NCBI GenBank assembly: GCA_000759755.1
Contig: BBMW01000002.1
Span: 248,001-312,000, forward strand
From: Citrobacter werkmanii NBRC 105721
GTDB lineage: Bacteria > Pseudomonadota > Gammaproteobacteria > Enterobacterales > Enterobacteriaceae
DNA length: 64,000 nt
Reading direction: 5' to 3'
The notes below the pieces were generated by a model. That model worked only from the letters and a program-made list of their open reading frames with translations, ran no database searches and had not been told where the DNA came from. Both the position numbers and the translations under genes were made by a program. Shown one piece after another: positions 10,488 to 21,278 of the stretch. Every line of letters begins with the position of its first letter. Position 1 is the first letter of the stretch.

Positions 10488-10766
10488 ATGATCGCGGAGT
10501 TTGAATCACGCATTCTGGCATTAATCGACGATATGGTAGAGCACGCCAGCGATGATGAGTTGTTTGCCAGTGGCTATTTGCGTGGGCACCTGACGCTGGC
10601 CGTAGCAGAGCTGGATGCTGGCGAGGACCATTCCGCTGAGGCATTGTACGCCAATGTGACCAGCAGCCTGGAAAAAGCGATTAGCGCAGGCGAACTTTCG
10701 CCGCGTGACCAGGCGTTAGTGAAAGAGATGTGGGACATGCTGTTCCAGAAGGCGACAAAACAATAA
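10488..10766 (+). CDS. yfcL: YfcL family protein
   Basis: This is a 92-residue acidic, mostly helical protein of the YfcL family. Its function is unknown. It begins [20 protein letters not shown] and has no membrane segment or signal. The start has a GAGGAAAG site about 6 nt upstream. It is the last gene of the prmB-yfcL series, and a REP pair follows it. Confidence 0.93.
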   Translation: MIAEFESRILALIDDMVEHASDDELFASGYLRGHLTLAVAELDAGEDHSAEALYANVTSSLEKAISAGELSPRDQALVKEMWDMLFQKATKQ

Positions 10767-10779
10767 TTGCAGTGGATTG

Positions 10780-10874
10780 TGCCGGATGGCGACGTTAAGG
10801 CGTCTTATCCGGCCTACGTGGACTGACGATTCGGGTTCAGTTTGTAGGCCTGATAAGCGTAGCGCATCAGGCAA
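10780..10874. repeat. BIME: two REP units between yfcL and mnmC
   Basis: Unit one (10780-10818) has GCCGGATGGC and GTCTTATCCGGC arms. Unit two (10844-10874) has GTAGGCCTGATAAGC and GCGCATCAGGC arms. The units are about 25 nt apart and sit between convergent genes, the usual REP position. Confidence 0.8.
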
Positions 10875-10889
10875 TGATGAGAGGGTATC

Positions 10890-12890
10890 TTATTTCACCG
10901 CTTTTCCCTTCAATAACTTCCTGACCCACAACCGATTCGGGTTCAGTGCCGCCAGCGTATTGGCATCCATAGGAATAGGTTCATCGCTCATTTGTGATGC
11001 CAGAATTTCTGCACACAGTGGGGCTGAACACAACCCGCGTGACCCCAATGCCCCCAGCATAAATAAATCAGCATAAACTGGGGCGTTCACCGCATGCGCT
11101 TTGTCTTCGGCAAGCGTGGCGTACTGGCTGAGCGTGGCGTCATAGTCCGCGACATTACCCACCATCGGGATGTGATCGCGCGTAGCGCAGCGGACCCCGC
11201 AGCGGGCAGCATGCGCACTGACGTCCACCTCTTTTGCCCATGCGGCGTGCGGGAAGCAGTCGATTAAGCGCTGACGATTTTGCTGCTGGTCCTCCTCGCG
11301 ATACTCAGTCTCTTCACTCCCACGATGATAGCTGGCACCAATGCAGTGTTGCTGGTTTTGCGGGTTATGCGGCGTGAGGTAACCGTCGTAGCACAACACC
11401 TGGCGTAGCGCTGACAGCGCGGGCGTGGTGGGGATATGACTCACCTGGCCGCCAACGGAATAGACCGGTAACGTCTGTGTCTGCTCAAAGCTGTTAATGC
11501 GATGGCCGTTAGCCAGAACCACCGCTGCGTGAGTGGCGGTTTCTCCACAGGCAAACTGCAATTGCCAGCCTGCTGTCTGGCGTGAAAGTGAGGCCAGAGT
11601 ATGTTGGTAGCGGGTGCGTAATCCCAGGGTTGTGGCATAGTCCAGTACGGCAGCGGTTAACTGCGCCGGGCACAGCCATCCACTGGCAGGATACTGAATC
11701 CCGCCGCACCCGGTTTCGACGCCGGTGGTCTGTAAAACCTGCTCTGCGTCAACGCCGACGGCAAGCGCATCGGGCAGTTCAAGAGACAGCATTTGAGTGA
11801 TTTTCTGCTGACTTTTTTCATCCCATGCCAGTTGCGTCACGCCGCACCAGTCATGCGCGAACTCTACCGGAAGGGCATCATACAGGCGGCGGGCGAAGGT
11901 AAACGCGGTGGGGAAAAAGAGATTAATGGCCGCGTCATGCTTGCTGAGTAACGGATAGAGCGCGCCCTGACGGTTACCTGATGCGCCTTCAGCAGGTTTT
12001 TCATCTGCGCAATACAGCGTGACCTGCCAGCCGCGGCGCAGTAGCGCCAGCGACAGCAATGCGCTGGCGATGCCACCGCCAATAATAGCGGCTTCGCGCT
12101 TATCTGTGCCCGTGCGCGTGAACCACGGAGCCGATGAAGGGAGTGCCAGAGTCTGTTCCATAACGCCACAAAGCATTTCGCGTTTGCGGCCAAAGCCTTT
12201 GCGCTTTTGCATCGTAAATCCGGCTTCCTGCAACCCCCGTCGCACAAAGCCTGCCGATGTGAAGGTAGCCAGCGTGCCGCCGGGGCGAGCCAGTCGGGCC
12301 ATCGCGTTAAACAGCGTTGGCGTCCACATGTCCGGATTCTTCGCCGGGGCGAAACCGTCCAGGAACCAGGCGTCCACTTTTTGATTCAGGGAATCATCGA
12401 GTTTGCTGGTCAGTTCGTTAATATCGCCAAACCACAAATCCAGCGTGACGCGCCCATCATCAAGAAGCAGACGATGGCATCCCGCCAGCGGCAGCGGCCA
12501 CTGCGCCTGTAACGCCGTGGCCCACGGGGCAAGCTCCGGCCAGTGCTGATGGGCTAAAGTTAAATCTTCACGCGTCAGCGGATATTTTTCAAAACTGATG
12601 AAATGTAATCTTTTCAGAGTTGCGTCAGGGTGCGTATCGCGAAAATCAGCGAATGCCTGCCAGAGAGTCAGGAAGTTAAGCCCGGTGCCAAACCCACTTT
12701 CTGCCACCACGAAGAGGGGGCGTGAATGCACAGGGAATCGCTGTGCGAGATGATTCCCGCCGAGGAAGACGTAACGTGTCTCTTCCAGCCCGTTATCATT
12801 GGAAAAATAGACATCATCAAAATCTCGGGAAACAGGTGTACCCTCAGCGTTGAATTCAAGGTTGGCAGGTTGTATAGCGTATTGTTTCAC
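10890..12890 (-). CDS. mnmC: Bifunctional tRNA 5-methylaminomethyl-2-thiouridine synthesis protein MnmC
   Basis: MnmC finishes the mnm5s2U modification at the wobble base of several tRNAs. The N-terminal half is a SAM methyltransferase ([11 protein letters not shown] near residues 63-73). The C-terminal half is an FAD oxidase (IIGGGIAS near residue 270) that removes the carboxymethyl group first. The GTG at 12890 gives [13 protein letters not shown] and 666 residues, matching E. coli MnmC (668). The frame stays open to an ATG at 12950, but that would add 20 residues absent from the family. It is divergent from fabB. Confidence 0.95.
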   Translation of the reverse strand: MKQYAIQPANLEFNAEGTPVSRDFDDVYFSNDNGLEETRYVFLGGNHLAQRFPVHSRPLFVVAESGFGTGLNFLTLWQAFADFRDTHPDATLKRLHFISFEKYPLTREDLTLAHQHWPELAPWATALQAQWPLPLAGCHRLLLDDGRVTLDLWFGDINELTSKLDDSLNQKVDAWFLDGFAPAKNPDMWTPTLFNAMARLARPGGTLATFTSAGFVRRGLQEAGFTMQKRKGFGRKREMLCGVMEQTLALPSSAPWFTRTGTDKREAAIIGGGIASALLSLALLRRGWQVTLYCADEKPAEGASGNRQGALYPLLSKHDAAINLFFPTAFTFARRLYDALPVEFAHDWCGVTQLAWDEKSQQKITQMLSLELPDALAVGVDAEQVLQTTGVETGCGGIQYPASGWLCPAQLTAAVLDYATTLGLRTRYQHTLASLSRQTAGWQLQFACGETATHAAVVLANGHRINSFEQTQTLPVYSVGGQVSHIPTTPALSALRQVLCYDGYLTPHNPQNQQHCIGASYHRGSEETEYREEDQQQNRQRLIDCFPHAAWAKEVDVSAHAARCGVRCATRDHIPMVGNVADYDATLSQYATLAEDKAHAVNAPVYADLFMLGALGSRGLCSAPLCAEILASQMSDEPIPMDANTLAALNPNRLWVRKLLKGKAVK

Positions 12891-12965
12891 GTAAGTTACT
12901 CGTCTGGCAGGCTGTGCCCCGATCTTAGCGATGAGTGCCTGGCTGCGCAAATTTCCACATTAAAT

Positions 12966-12982
12966 GGCTGATCGGACTTGTT
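12966..12982 (+). promoter_or_regulatory. FadR-like activator site upstream of fabB
   Basis: GGCTGATCGGACTTGTT matches the FadR consensus at most positions (GGTC reads GATC here). It lies just upstream of a FabR palindrome and the likely fabB promoter. FadR activates fabB in E. coli from this position, in contrast to its repression of the fad genes. Confidence 0.75.
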
Positions 12983-12983
12983 C

Positions 12984-13001
12984 GGCGTACAAGTGTACGC
13001 T
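12984..13001. promoter_or_regulatory. FabR-like palindromic operator at fabB
   Basis: GGCGTACAAGTGTACGCT is an inverted repeat (arms GCGTACA and TGTACGC) matching the FabR operator known in fabA and fabB promoters. FabR represses these genes when unsaturated acyl chains are abundant. It follows the FadR-like site by one base. Confidence 0.8.
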
Positions 13002-13049
13002 ATTGTGCCACTCGAAACTTTAAAATAGTGCGACTTACAGAGGTATTGA

Positions 13050-14270
13050 ATGAAACGTGCAGTGATTACTGGCTTGGGCATCGTTTCCAGCATCGGTAAT
13101 AACCAGCAGGAAGTCCTGGCATCTCTGCGTGAAGGACGTTCAGGGATCACTTTCTCTCAGGAGCTGAAGGACTCCGGCATGCGTAGCCACGTATGGGGCA
13201 ACGTAAAACTGGATACCACTGGCCTCATTGACCGCAAAGTAGTGCGCTTCATGAGCGACGCATCCATCTATGCATTCCTTTCCATGGAGCAGGCTGTGGC
13301 GGATGCCGGTCTTGCTGCAGAAGATTACCAGAATAACCCGCGCGTTGGCCTGATTGCAGGTTCCGGCGGCGGTTCCCCGCGTTTTCAGGTGTTCGGCGCT
13401 GACGCAATGCGTAGCCCGCGTGGTCTGAAAGCGGTTGGCCCGTATGTGGTCACCAAAGCGATGGCGTCCGGCGTTTCTGCCTGCCTCGCAACGCCATTCA
13501 AAATTCACGGCGTAAACTACTCCATCAGCTCTGCCTGTGCGACATCTGCGCACTGCATCGGCAACGCAGTAGAACAAATTCAACTGGGTAAACAAGACAT
13601 CGTGTTTGCTGGCGGCGGCGAAGAGCTGTGCTGGGAAATGGCGTGTGAATTCGACGCCATGGGCGCGCTGTCTACCAAATATAACGACGATCCGTCTAAA
13701 GCTTCCCGTACCTATGATGCAAACCGCGACGGTTTTGTTATCGCAGGCGGCGGCGGTATGGTCGTGGTCGAAGAGCTGGAACACGCTCTGGCTCGTGGCG
13801 CGCATATCTACGCGGAAATCGTCGGTTACGGCGCTACCTCTGATGGCGCAGACATGGTTGCCCCGTCTGGCGAAGGCGCAGTACGTTGCATGCAGATGGC
13901 GATGCACGGTGTAGACACCCCGATCGACTACCTGAACTCTCACGGTACTTCTACTCCGGTAGGCGACGTGAAAGAGCTGGGCGCAATCCGTGAAGTGTTT
14001 GGCGACAACAGCCCGGCAATTTCTGCAACCAAAGCGATGACTGGTCACTCACTGGGCGCGGCTGGCGTGCAGGAAGCTATCTACTCTCTGCTGATGCTGG
14101 AACACGGCTTTATCGCGCCGAGCATCAACATTGAAGAGCTGGACGAGCAGGCGGAAGGTCTGAACATCGTGACCAAACCGACTGAGCAGGCGCTGACCAC
14201 CGTGATGTCCAACAGCTTCGGCTTTGGCGGCACTAACGCGACGCTGGTCATGCGTAAGCTGAAAGCGTAA
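13050..14270 (+). CDS. fabB: Beta-ketoacyl-ACP synthase I FabB
   Basis: FabB elongates acyl-ACP by condensation with malonyl-ACP and is required for unsaturated fatty acid synthesis. The 406 residues equal the E. coli length. The triad is C163 in SACATSAHC, the His in NSHGTSTP near 298 and the His in GHSLGAAG near 333. The C-terminal [11 protein letters not shown] loop is intact. AGAGG precedes the start. The FadR- and FabR-type sites upstream match the known dual control. A terminator follows 18 nt after the stop. Confidence 0.99.
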   Translation: MKRAVITGLGIVSSIGNNQQEVLASLREGRSGITFSQELKDSGMRSHVWGNVKLDTTGLIDRKVVRFMSDASIYAFLSMEQAVADAGLAAEDYQNNPRVGLIAGSGGGSPRFQVFGADAMRSPRGLKAVGPYVVTKAMASGVSACLATPFKIHGVNYSISSACATSAHCIGNAVEQIQLGKQDIVFAGGGEELCWEMACEFDAMGALSTKYNDDPSKASRTYDANRDGFVIAGGGGMVVVEELEHALARGAHIYAEIVGYGATSDGADMVAPSGEGAVRCMQMAMHGVDTPIDYLNSHGTSTPVGDVKELGAIREVFGDNSPAISATKAMTGHSLGAAGVQEAIYSLLMLEHGFIAPSINIEELDEQAEGLNIVTKPTEQALTTVMSNSFGFGGTNATLVMRKLKA

Positions 14271-14288
14271 GTCTGCAAGATGATGTAG

Positions 14289-14316
14289 AAGGGAGCCCGA
14301 TGGCTCCCTTTTTTAT
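14289..14316 (+). terminator. Rho-independent terminator after fabB
   Basis: AAGGGAGCC at 14289-14297 pairs with GGCTCCCTT at 14302-14310, followed by a T run. The tail overlaps the last codon of the convergent lipoprotein gene. Confidence 0.88.
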
Positions 14317-14831
14317 TTATTCATTTTTTCGTACTCCGGCGCGATTTCCACCGACCAGGCTTTGGCTCGTGTGATATCACCAGTGCTGTAGATTGGCTGT
14401 TCAAATTGATTATCCAGATCCCGCACGCGATAAATTTTCCAGCGACCTTCTTCCCAACGCGTATACACTTCCAGTTGCATGGGTGCTTCGCCTGCCGGCC
14501 CACCTAATTGTACTTCCACCTTTTCACCACCGAGAAAGGGCTGAGCCGCTCCAACCCGTAGCCGCGGGATCCATTCAGGGTCGTAATCCTGCACGTACAT
14601 AAAATAGTCAGAATTTATTATTTCCTGCTCGTAAAGGCTGTCAATCAGCGCCAGACGGTCGATAACGTCTTTCGCCACATAAAGTTGCATGAGCGCGGAC
14701 GTATCTCGATCTTGTGTGTAGGCGGACATCCACGCGAGATAGAATTGTTTTACAGCCTGTGTGCTGTCTTGATGAGGCGCATAGCAGCCGCAAAGCATCA
14801 GGATGAGAGCAATAAGCGAAAATGCTTTCAT
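14313..14831 (-). CDS. Putative lipoprotein, DUF3828-like
   Basis: This 172-residue protein begins MKAFSLIALILMLCGCYAPH. The lipobox LCGC places the lipidated cysteine at residue 16, and the next residue is not aspartate, so outer-membrane sorting is likely. The mature part resembles DUF3828 lipoproteins such as YbjP, with a QQFY-like KQFYLAWMSAY start and a WKIYRVRDL end. This family link is by eye. The start has AGGGA about 7 nt upstream. The frame stays open another 73 codons to 15050, but that form would bury the signal peptide. K-12 as I recall it has no gene here between fabB and yfcJ. Function unknown. Confidence 0.8.
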   Translation of the reverse strand: MKAFSLIALILMLCGCYAPHQDSTQAVKQFYLAWMSAYTQDRDTSALMQLYVAKDVIDRLALIDSLYEQEIINSDYFMYVQDYDPEWIPRLRVGAAQPFLGGEKVEVQLGGPAGEAPMQLEVYTRWEEGRWKIYRVRDLDNQFEQPIYSTGDITRAKAWSVEIAPEYEKMNK

Positions 14832-15124
14832 TACCGTGTCCCTAAAAATATATTCCGGCAAAAAAGATCGTTGAGTGTCCCTCTGATTGAAAACTATTTC
14901 CTCATTGTTAGTGCTTTTCTTCAATAATATAACCCTCTGTTTTGTGGATGCCTTCGGTGATTTCGAGGTTGACAAGTTTAGCCCCTCACAGGCAGACTCC
15001 AGCTTCAACATTATCCTCTTGATAATGCGTAAGCGTTTAACGTTATCCAACGCACCTTAATCCTGAAAGTCAGGTAGAGGGGGCGTGGGCATTCCTCGCC
15101 TTACTCTGCATTTTGGAGTAACGC

Positions 15125-16303
15125 ATGACAGCAGTAACCCAACAAGAAAAAACACCGTCGGCGAACTTTTCGCTGTTTCGTATCGCTTTTGCGGTTTTTC
15201 TGACCTACATGACGGTCGGTCTGCCTTTGCCCGTCATTCCTCTGTTTGTGCACCACGAGCTGGGCTATGGCAACACCATGGTTGGTATCGCCGTAGGCGT
15301 ACAGTTTTTGGCAACGGTCTTAACCCGCGGCTACGCCGGGCGCTTAGCCGATCAATATGGCGCTAAACGTTCGGCGTTACAGGGGATGTTTGCCTGTGCG
15401 CTGGCGGGGGCGGCGTGGCTTTTAGCCGCGCTATTGCCTGTCTCTGTCCCGGTGAAATTTGCGTTGTTAATCGTCGGGCGTTTGATCCTCGGCTTTGGCG
15501 AAAGCCAACTGCTCACCGGAACCCTGACCTGGGGACTGGGGCTGGTTGGCCCAACGCGATCCGGTAAAGTAATGTCGTGGAACGGGATGGCGATTTACGG
15601 TGCGCTGGCTGCCGGTGCGCCGTTGGGCTTGCTGATCCATAGCCACTTTGGCTTCGCGGTGCTGGCGGGAACCACTATGGTATTACCGCTGCTGGCCTGG
15701 GCATTCAACGGCACCGTTCGTAAAGTGCCTGCGCATGCCGGGGAACGACCTTCACTGTGGAGCGTGGTCGGGCTTATCTGGAAACCGGGCCTGGGTCTGG
15801 CATTGCAGGGCGTGGGTTTTGCCGTCATCGGTACGTTTATTTCGCTCTATTTTGTCAGCAATGGCTGGACGATGGCGGGATTCACCCTGACCGCGTTTGG
15901 CGGGGCATTTGTGCTGATGCGCATTCTGTTTGGCTGGATGCCGGACCGGTTCGGCGGCGTGAAGGTCGCCGTTGTCTCATTGCTGGTTGAAACTGCGGGC
16001 CTGATCCTGCTGTGGCAGGCTCCCTCTGCCTGGGTTGCTCTGCTCGGGGCGGCATTAACCGGGGCCGGGTGTTCGCTTATCTTCCCGGCATTGGGCGTTG
16101 AGGTTGTGAAGCGAGTGCCAGCACAGGTTCGTGGTACGGCGTTAGGCGGTTACGCCGCATTTCAGGATATCTCCTACGGCGTAAGCGGCCCTGTCGCCGG
16201 GGTGCTGGCCACCGCGTACGGTTATCCCTCGGTATTCCTTGCCGGGGCGATATCCGCCGTGGTGGGGATTGTTGTGACGTTGCTGACTCTGCGAAAAGGC
16301 TAA
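15125..16303 (+). CDS. yfcJ: MFS transporter YfcJ
   Basis: This is a 392-residue inner-membrane transporter of the major facilitator superfamily, YhhS/YfcJ group, with about 12 hydrophobic segments. The loop after helix 2 carries [16 protein letters not shown], the MFS A-motif (G-x3-D-x2-G-x-K). The matching second-half loop is [14 protein letters not shown]. The substrate is unknown; the related YhhS has been linked to arabinose and glyphosate efflux. A GGAG site precedes the start. The stop overlaps the end of convergent flk by 4 nt. Confidence 0.94.
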   Translation: MTAVTQQEKTPSANFSLFRIAFAVFLTYMTVGLPLPVIPLFVHHELGYGNTMVGIAVGVQFLATVLTRGYAGRLADQYGAKRSALQGMFACALAGAAWLLAALLPVSVPVKFALLIVGRLILGFGESQLLTGTLTWGLGLVGPTRSGKVMSWNGMAIYGALAAGAPLGLLIHSHFGFAVLAGTTMVLPLLAWAFNGTVRKVPAHAGERPSLWSVVGLIWKPGLGLALQGVGFAVIGTFISLYFVSNGWTMAGFTLTAFGGAFVLMRILFGWMPDRFGGVKVAVVSLLVETAGLILLWQAPSAWVALLGAALTGAGCSLIFPALGVEVVKRVPAQVRGTALGGYAAFQDISYGVSGPVAGVLATAYGYPSVFLAGAISAVVGIVVTLLTLRKG

Positions 16304-17307
16304 GCGACCAGCCAGAAAATGGCTAACGCAATCATCAAGGCAATAAATATCAGTCCCGGTCGTGCCGACAGTGATTTAACCGTTTCAATCATCGGCGCGA
16401 ACGGGCTGTAAATGGGTTGGGGATGGCGCGGATCGTTTAATTCCTGCTCCCGGTCACGTTCCACGCGGCGCAGGAAGATTTGATTCAGCAAGTCCAGCAC
16501 CTGAACTGTGGTCAGAATCGATTGTGGTTGGATCTGATACGTCTGTTGCGCGTACTCTTTGATTGCCGTCAGCTCATTGGGCTCTAACGGCAGCTTCAGC
16601 GCCGCCTGCAGCGTTTGTAGCGTCGGGGCACTTTGCAGACTGAGCGTCTGACGCGCCTGCAGCCAGGTGACCAGATGCGTAAATTGTTTGGCGGGGATTA
16701 GCTCTCCGCTTTTTACCCCAGACAGCTCCAGCATAGATTGCCAGATCATCTTACCGGATTCTCCCGTGGCCGCCGCCAGTTTGGTAACCAACTGGTTCAG
16801 CGTATTGTGCTCTGCGGGGAGTAACGGACGATCGGTAGCCGGACGCTGCTGCGGCTGCGGTATTGAAAGCTGACCTTGTTGCAACAGGGTTAGCACGTTC
16901 TTCAATTGTTCCGGCGTGAGTTGGCTAAGCGCCGTCTGCCCATACTGCTGGCGAATAAAATCACTCACCGCCTGACGGTTATTTCCCTGACTTAACAGTT
17001 CAGTAAGCTGCGACAGTACCTGACGATTAGCATGGTTCTGCTGTGCGACTTCCAGCCGCTGGTTCAGGTTTTGCTCTGCGGCAGGAAAGTGACGTGACTG
17101 CAACGGTGTGTCACTTTTTACGCCCAGATCGTGTTTCATTCCAGCCCACACCTCAGCGCTTTGCTGTTGGGTGAGCGAAATCAAACGGGTAATCAGCCGT
17201 TCCAGCACGGTACGTTGTAACGTGGATAACGGTTGCTCACCTGCAACGGAGGGGACATTTTGGCCTTCGCCGGGAGGGCGAGCGGGCGTACCTGAAATGG
17301 GCTGCAT
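16300..17307 (-). CDS. flk: Flagella biosynthesis regulator Flk
   Basis: Flk (RflH) is an inner-membrane protein that keeps flagellar late-substrate secretion from misfiring before the hook basal body is finished. The 335-residue product is close to the E. coli length (331). It has a proline- and glutamine-rich cytoplasmic body and a single C-terminal membrane segment (about the last 20 residues, [17 protein letters not shown]), giving tail-anchored topology. It is divergent from pdxB and overlaps convergent yfcJ by 4 nt. The protein is diverged in sequence but the position and architecture are diagnostic. Confidence 0.92.
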   Translation of the reverse strand: MQPISGTPARPPGEGQNVPSVAGEQPLSTLQRTVLERLITRLISLTQQQSAEVWAGMKHDLGVKSDTPLQSRHFPAAEQNLNQRLEVAQQNHANRQVLSQLTELLSQGNNRQAVSDFIRQQYGQTALSQLTPEQLKNVLTLLQQGQLSIPQPQQRPATDRPLLPAEHNTLNQLVTKLAAATGESGKMIWQSMLELSGVKSGELIPAKQFTHLVTWLQARQTLSLQSAPTLQTLQAALKLPLEPNELTAIKEYAQQTYQIQPQSILTTVQVLDLLNQIFLRRVERDREQELNDPRHPQPIYSPFAPMIETVKSLSARPGLIFIALMIALAIFWLVA

Positions 17308-17415
17308 CGTCTCTGTTCCTTAAATCTGTGCTGACCAGGTCTCGCAGTATGCCTGGCGGCGAGATTATGGCACACTTGCCCGGTTAACTCTCGTTCTCAA
17401 ACAGGTGCGAAAGAC

Positions 17416-18552
17416 GTGAAAATCCTCGTTGATGAAAATATGCCCTATGCCCGCGAACTGTTCAGTCGTTTGGGGGAGGTCAAAGCGGTTCCTGGCCGTC
17501 CGATTCCCGTTGCGGAACTGGATGATGCGGATGCTTTAATGGTGCGCTCGGTGACGAAAGTCAATGAATCACTGCTCAGCGGAAAACCGGTTAAATTTGT
17601 CGGTACGGCAACCGCAGGCACGGACCATGTGGATGAAGCCTGGCTTGCGCAGTCGGGAATCGGTTTTTCCGCAGCGCCCGGATGTAATGCGATTGCGGTC
17701 GTAGAATATGTTTTTTCAGCGTTGTTGATGCTGGCGGAACGCGACGGTTTTGCGTTACGCGATCGTACCGTGGGTATCGTCGGTGTTGGCAACGTAGGTG
17801 GACGTTTGCAGGCGCGACTGGAAGCGCTGGGGATCCGTACTTTGCTGTGCGATCCGCCAAGAGCCGATCGCGGTGACGAGGGCGATTTCCGCTCGCTGGA
17901 CGAACTGGTACAGCAGGCCGATGTGCTGACGTTCCATACGCCGCTATTTAAAGACGGCCCGTATAAGACACTGCACCTGGCGGATGACGCGCTGATGAGT
18001 CGACTGAAGCCCGGCACTATTCTGATCAACGCCTGCCGTGGGCCGGTTATCGACAATACGGCATTACTGAACCGGCTTAACGCCGGGCAGGCACTGAGCG
18101 TGGTGCTGGATGTCTGGGAAGGCGAGCCGGATCTCAATGTGGCGTTGCTGGAGAAAGCCGATATTGGCACCGCGCACATTGCCGGATATACCCTGGAAGG
18201 AAAGGCTCGTGGGACCACGCAGGTCTTTGAGGCCTATAGCAAGTTTATTGGTCGCGAGCAGCACGTGGCGCTGAATACCCTGTTACCTGCGCCGGAATTC
18301 GGTCGTATCACGTTGCATGGCCCGTTAGATCAGCCAACGCTGAAAAGGTTGGCGCATTTAGTGTATGATGTGCGCCGCGATGATGCGCCGCTGCGTAAAG
18401 TCGCTGGAATTCCGGGTGAATTTGATAAACTGCGTAAAAATTATCTTGAGCGCCGTGAATGGTCGTCTTTATACGTGATGTGTGACGACGAGACGGCAGC
18501 CGCCTTGCTGTGTAAGCTGGGTTTTAACGCTGTTCATCACCCGGCACATTAA
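17416..18552 (+). CDS. pdxB: Erythronate-4-phosphate dehydrogenase PdxB
   Basis: PdxB oxidises 4-phosphoerythronate in the DXP-dependent pathway to pyridoxal 5'-phosphate. The 378 residues match the family. The NAD-binding VGVGNVGG lies near 122-129, and the D-isomer dehydrogenase catalytic set is R208, E237 and H254. A C-terminal PdxB dimerisation domain follows residue 290. Translation starts at GTG (17416) with a weak ribosome site, as in relatives. A hairpin separates it from usg, which follows after 67 nt in the same direction. Confidence 0.97.
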   Translation: MKILVDENMPYARELFSRLGEVKAVPGRPIPVAELDDADALMVRSVTKVNESLLSGKPVKFVGTATAGTDHVDEAWLAQSGIGFSAAPGCNAIAVVEYVFSALLMLAERDGFALRDRTVGIVGVGNVGGRLQARLEALGIRTLLCDPPRADRGDEGDFRSLDELVQQADVLTFHTPLFKDGPYKTLHLADDALMSRLKPGTILINACRGPVIDNTALLNRLNAGQALSVVLDVWEGEPDLNVALLEKADIGTAHIAGYTLEGKARGTTQVFEAYSKFIGREQHVALNTLLPAPEFGRITLHGPLDQPTLKRLAHLVYDVRRDDAPLRKVAGIPGEFDKLRKNYLERREWSSLYVMCDDETAAALLCKLGFNAVHHPAH

Positions 18553-18566
18553 TGTCTTCTTAATGC

Positions 18567-18591
18567 TCCCTGTCGAATAATGCGACAGGGA
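18567..18591. other. Intercistronic hairpin between pdxB and usg
   Basis: TCCCTGTCG at 18567-18575 pairs perfectly with CGACAGGGA at 18583-18591 around a 7-nt loop. There is no T run after it, so it is more likely a processing or mRNA-stability element than a terminator. Confidence 0.6.
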
Positions 18592-18619
18592 CGCTTATGT
18601 ATTTCTGGAGTAAATCACC

Positions 18620-19633
18620 ATGTCTGAAGGCTGGAACATTGCCATTCTGGGCGCAACGGGCGCCGTAGGCGAAGCCCTGCTCGATACGCTGGCTGAACGC
18701 CAGTTCCCGGTCGGTGAAATTTTTGCGCTGGCGCGTAACGAAAGTGCCGGTGAGCACCTGCGTTTTAACGGTAAATCGGTCATTGTTCAGGATGTTGCAG
18801 ACTTTGACTGGACCCAGGCACAACTGGCATTTTTTGTTGCGGGCGCTGAGGCCACCGCTGCATGGGTGGAAGAAGCAACCAATGCCGGTTGCCTGGTTAT
18901 CGACAGCAGTGGTTTGTTCGCACTTGAGCCTGACGTTCCGCTGGTGGTTCCGGACGTTAACCCGTTCGTGTTGGCAGATTACCGCAACCGCAATGTGATT
19001 GCGGTCCCTAATAGCCTGACCAGTCAACTGTTGTCTGCGCTGAAACCGCTGATTGATGACGGTGGTCTTTCACGTATTACGGTGACCAATATTCTGTCGG
19101 CCTCCGCGCACGGTAAAAAAGCGGTGGATGCGTTGGCAGGGCAAAGTGCGAAACTGCTCAATGGTATCCCGATTGACGAAGACGATTTCTTTGGTCGCCA
19201 GCTGGCATTCAATATGCTGCCGCTGCTGCCAGATCGCGAAGGTAGCGTGCGTGAAGAACGTCGTATCGTTGATGAAGTGCGCAAAATTATGCAGGATGAC
19301 GGTCTGCTTATCTCCGCTAGCATCGTACAGTCACCGGTATTCTACGGTCACGCGCAGATGGTGAATTTTGAAGCTCTGCGTCCATTAGCTGCGGAAGAAG
19401 CGCGCGATGCGTTTTCTCGCGCTGAAGACGTGGCGTTGTCGGAAGAGACCGATTTCCCGACTCAGGTTGGCGATGCGTCAGGTACGCCACATCTTTCCAT
19501 CGGCTGTGTACATAACGATTACGGTATGCCGGAGCAGGTTCAGTTCTGGTCCGTGGCAGACAACGTGCGTTTTGGCGGCGCGTTGATGGCGGTGAAAATT
19601 GCGGAGAAACTGGTGCAGGAGTATCTGTACTAA
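18620..19633 (+). CDS. usg: Usg, aspartate-semialdehyde dehydrogenase-like protein
   Basis: Usg is a 337-residue homologue of aspartate-semialdehyde dehydrogenase with the NADP-binding GATGAVG near residues 11-17. Its role is unknown. The catalytic cysteine segment of true enzymes (PNC) reads VPNSLTSQL here, so the nucleophilic Cys is replaced and dehydrogenase activity is unlikely. GGAG precedes the start. Its stop overlaps the truA start (TAATG), the classical pdxB-usg-truA arrangement. Confidence 0.95.
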   Translation: MSEGWNIAILGATGAVGEALLDTLAERQFPVGEIFALARNESAGEHLRFNGKSVIVQDVADFDWTQAQLAFFVAGAEATAAWVEEATNAGCLVIDSSGLFALEPDVPLVVPDVNPFVLADYRNRNVIAVPNSLTSQLLSALKPLIDDGGLSRITVTNILSASAHGKKAVDALAGQSAKLLNGIPIDEDDFFGRQLAFNMLPLLPDREGSVREERRIVDEVRKIMQDDGLLISASIVQSPVFYGHAQMVNFEALRPLAAEEARDAFSRAEDVALSEETDFPTQVGDASGTPHLSIGCVHNDYGMPEQVQFWSVADNVRFGGALMAVKIAEKLVQEYLY

Positions 19634-20445
19634 TGTCGGACCTGCAACAGCCGCTAACCCATAAAATTGCGCTGGGCATTGAGTATGACGGCAGCAAATA
19701 TTATGGCTGGCAGCGCCAGAACGAAGTGCGTAGCGTTCAGGAAAAGCTGGAAAAAGCGCTTTCTCAGGTCGCGAATGAGCGTATCAATGTCTTTTGTGCG
19801 GGGCGCACGGATGCGGGCGTTCATGGCACAGGGCAGGTCGTGCATTTTGAAACGCACGCTGTGCGTAAAGACGCCGCCTGGACGTTGGGCGTAAATGCGA
19901 ATTTACCTGGTGACATCGCCGTGCGCTGGGTGAAAGCTGTACCTGATGATTTTCATGCCCGATTTAGCGCCACGGCTCGCCGTTATCGCTACATCATCTA
20001 CAATCATCGGTTGCGCCCTGCGGTTTTGGGCAAAGGGGTAACCCATTACTATGAGCCGCTGGATGCTGAACGTATGCATCGTGCAGCCCAGTGTCTGATC
20101 GGCGAAAATGATTTTACCTCGTTTCGTGCGGTGCAGTGCCAGTCGCGCACACCGTGGCGTAACGTGATGCACATTAACGTTGAACGTTTTGGTGCATATG
20201 TGGTGGTGGATATTAAAGCGAATGCCTTTGTACATCATATGGTCAGGAATATTGTCGGCAGCCTGATGGAAGTAGGCGCCAACAACCAGCCGGAGAGCTG
20301 GATAGCAGAACTGTTAGCAGCGAAGGACAGAACGCTGGCAGCGGCAACGGCGAAAGCGGAAGGACTGTATTTGGTCGCGGTAGATTACCCTGACCGGTTC
20401 GACCTGCCAAAACCGCCAATGGGCCCGCTATTTCTGGCGGACTAA
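19633..20445 (+). CDS. truA: tRNA pseudouridine(38-40) synthase TruA
   Basis: TruA makes pseudouridine at positions 38-40 of the tRNA anticodon arm. The 270-residue product matches the E. coli length. The catalytic aspartate is D60 in [12 protein letters not shown], and RRYRYIIYN and [13 protein letters not shown] motifs follow in the expected order. It overlaps usg by 1 nt. dedA follows after 24 nt in the same direction. Confidence 0.98.
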   Translation: MSDLQQPLTHKIALGIEYDGSKYYGWQRQNEVRSVQEKLEKALSQVANERINVFCAGRTDAGVHGTGQVVHFETHAVRKDAAWTLGVNANLPGDIAVRWVKAVPDDFHARFSATARRYRYIIYNHRLRPAVLGKGVTHYYEPLDAERMHRAAQCLIGENDFTSFRAVQCQSRTPWRNVMHINVERFGAYVVVDIKANAFVHHMVRNIVGSLMEVGANNQPESWIAELLAAKDRTLAAATAKAEGLYLVAVDYPDRFDLPKPPMGPLFLAD

Positions 20446-20469
20446 TTTGAGTCGTATAAAGGCAAAACT

Positions 20470-21129
20470 ATGGACCTGATTTACTTTCTTATCGATTTTA
20501 TTCTGCACATTGATGTGCACCTGGCAGAGCTGGTCGCGGAATACGGTATCTGGGTATACGCGATTCTGTTTCTGATCCTGTTCTGTGAAACCGGGCTGGT
20601 AGTGACGCCGTTCCTGCCGGGGGACTCACTGCTGTTTGTTGCTGGCGCGCTTTCTGCGCTGCCAACTAACGATCTCAATGTTCATCTGATGGTGGCGTTG
20701 ATGATTGTAGCTGCGATTGTCGGCGATGCGGTGAACTATACGATTGGCCGGTTGTTCGGTGAAAAACTCTTTAGTAACCCGAACTCCAAAATTTTTCGTC
20801 GCAGCTACCTGGATAAAACCCATGCGTTCTACGAGCGTCATGGCGGAAAAACGATTATCCTGGCGCGTTTCGTGCCTATCGTGCGGACATTTGCGCCATT
20901 TGTTGCCGGTATGGGACACATGTCCTACCGCCACTTTGCGATGTATAACGTTGTAGGCGCACTGCTGTGGGTATTGCTGTTCACCTATGCAGGCTATCTG
21001 TTTGGCGATCTGCCCATCGTTCAGGAAAACCTGAAATTATTGATTGTGGCGATTATCGTCCTTTCCGTATTGCCGGGTGTGATTGAAGTAATTCGTCATA
21101 AACGGGCTGCGTCACGGGCTGCAAAATAG
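20470..21129 (+). CDS. dedA: DedA family membrane protein
   Basis: DedA is the prototype of the DedA/Tvp38 family of inner-membrane proteins, some of which act as undecaprenyl-phosphate or phospholipid flippases and support envelope homeostasis. The 219-residue product contains the re-entrant signature around [16 protein letters not shown] (about 43-58) and the [16 protein letters not shown] motif near 137-152, whose arginines are functionally needed in the family. The C-terminus is basic ([11 protein letters not shown]). It likely shares transcripts with usg-truA. Confidence 0.95.
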   Translation: MDLIYFLIDFILHIDVHLAELVAEYGIWVYAILFLILFCETGLVVTPFLPGDSLLFVAGALSALPTNDLNVHLMVALMIVAAIVGDAVNYTIGRLFGEKLFSNPNSKIFRRSYLDKTHAFYERHGGKTIILARFVPIVRTFAPFVAGMGHMSYRHFAMYNVVGALLWVLLFTYAGYLFGDLPIVQENLKLLIVAIIVLSVLPGVIEVIRHKRAASRAAK

Positions 21130-21278
21130 AAAGTAACTCAGCGGTTCGACCACTTTTTTATCCAAAGTTTCGGGCTGTTATGTTTTAATGTGCAACATTC
21201 ATGGTCTGTTAGGGGCAAAAATGGCATTATGCGCCCCTTATAACAAAGCTGACTAGGGTTCAGGCAGAAAGGTCACCA

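Noticed and set aside
13140-14048. 302-codon open frame opposite fabB
   Set aside because: Antisense to a highly expressed gene and without recognisable domains.
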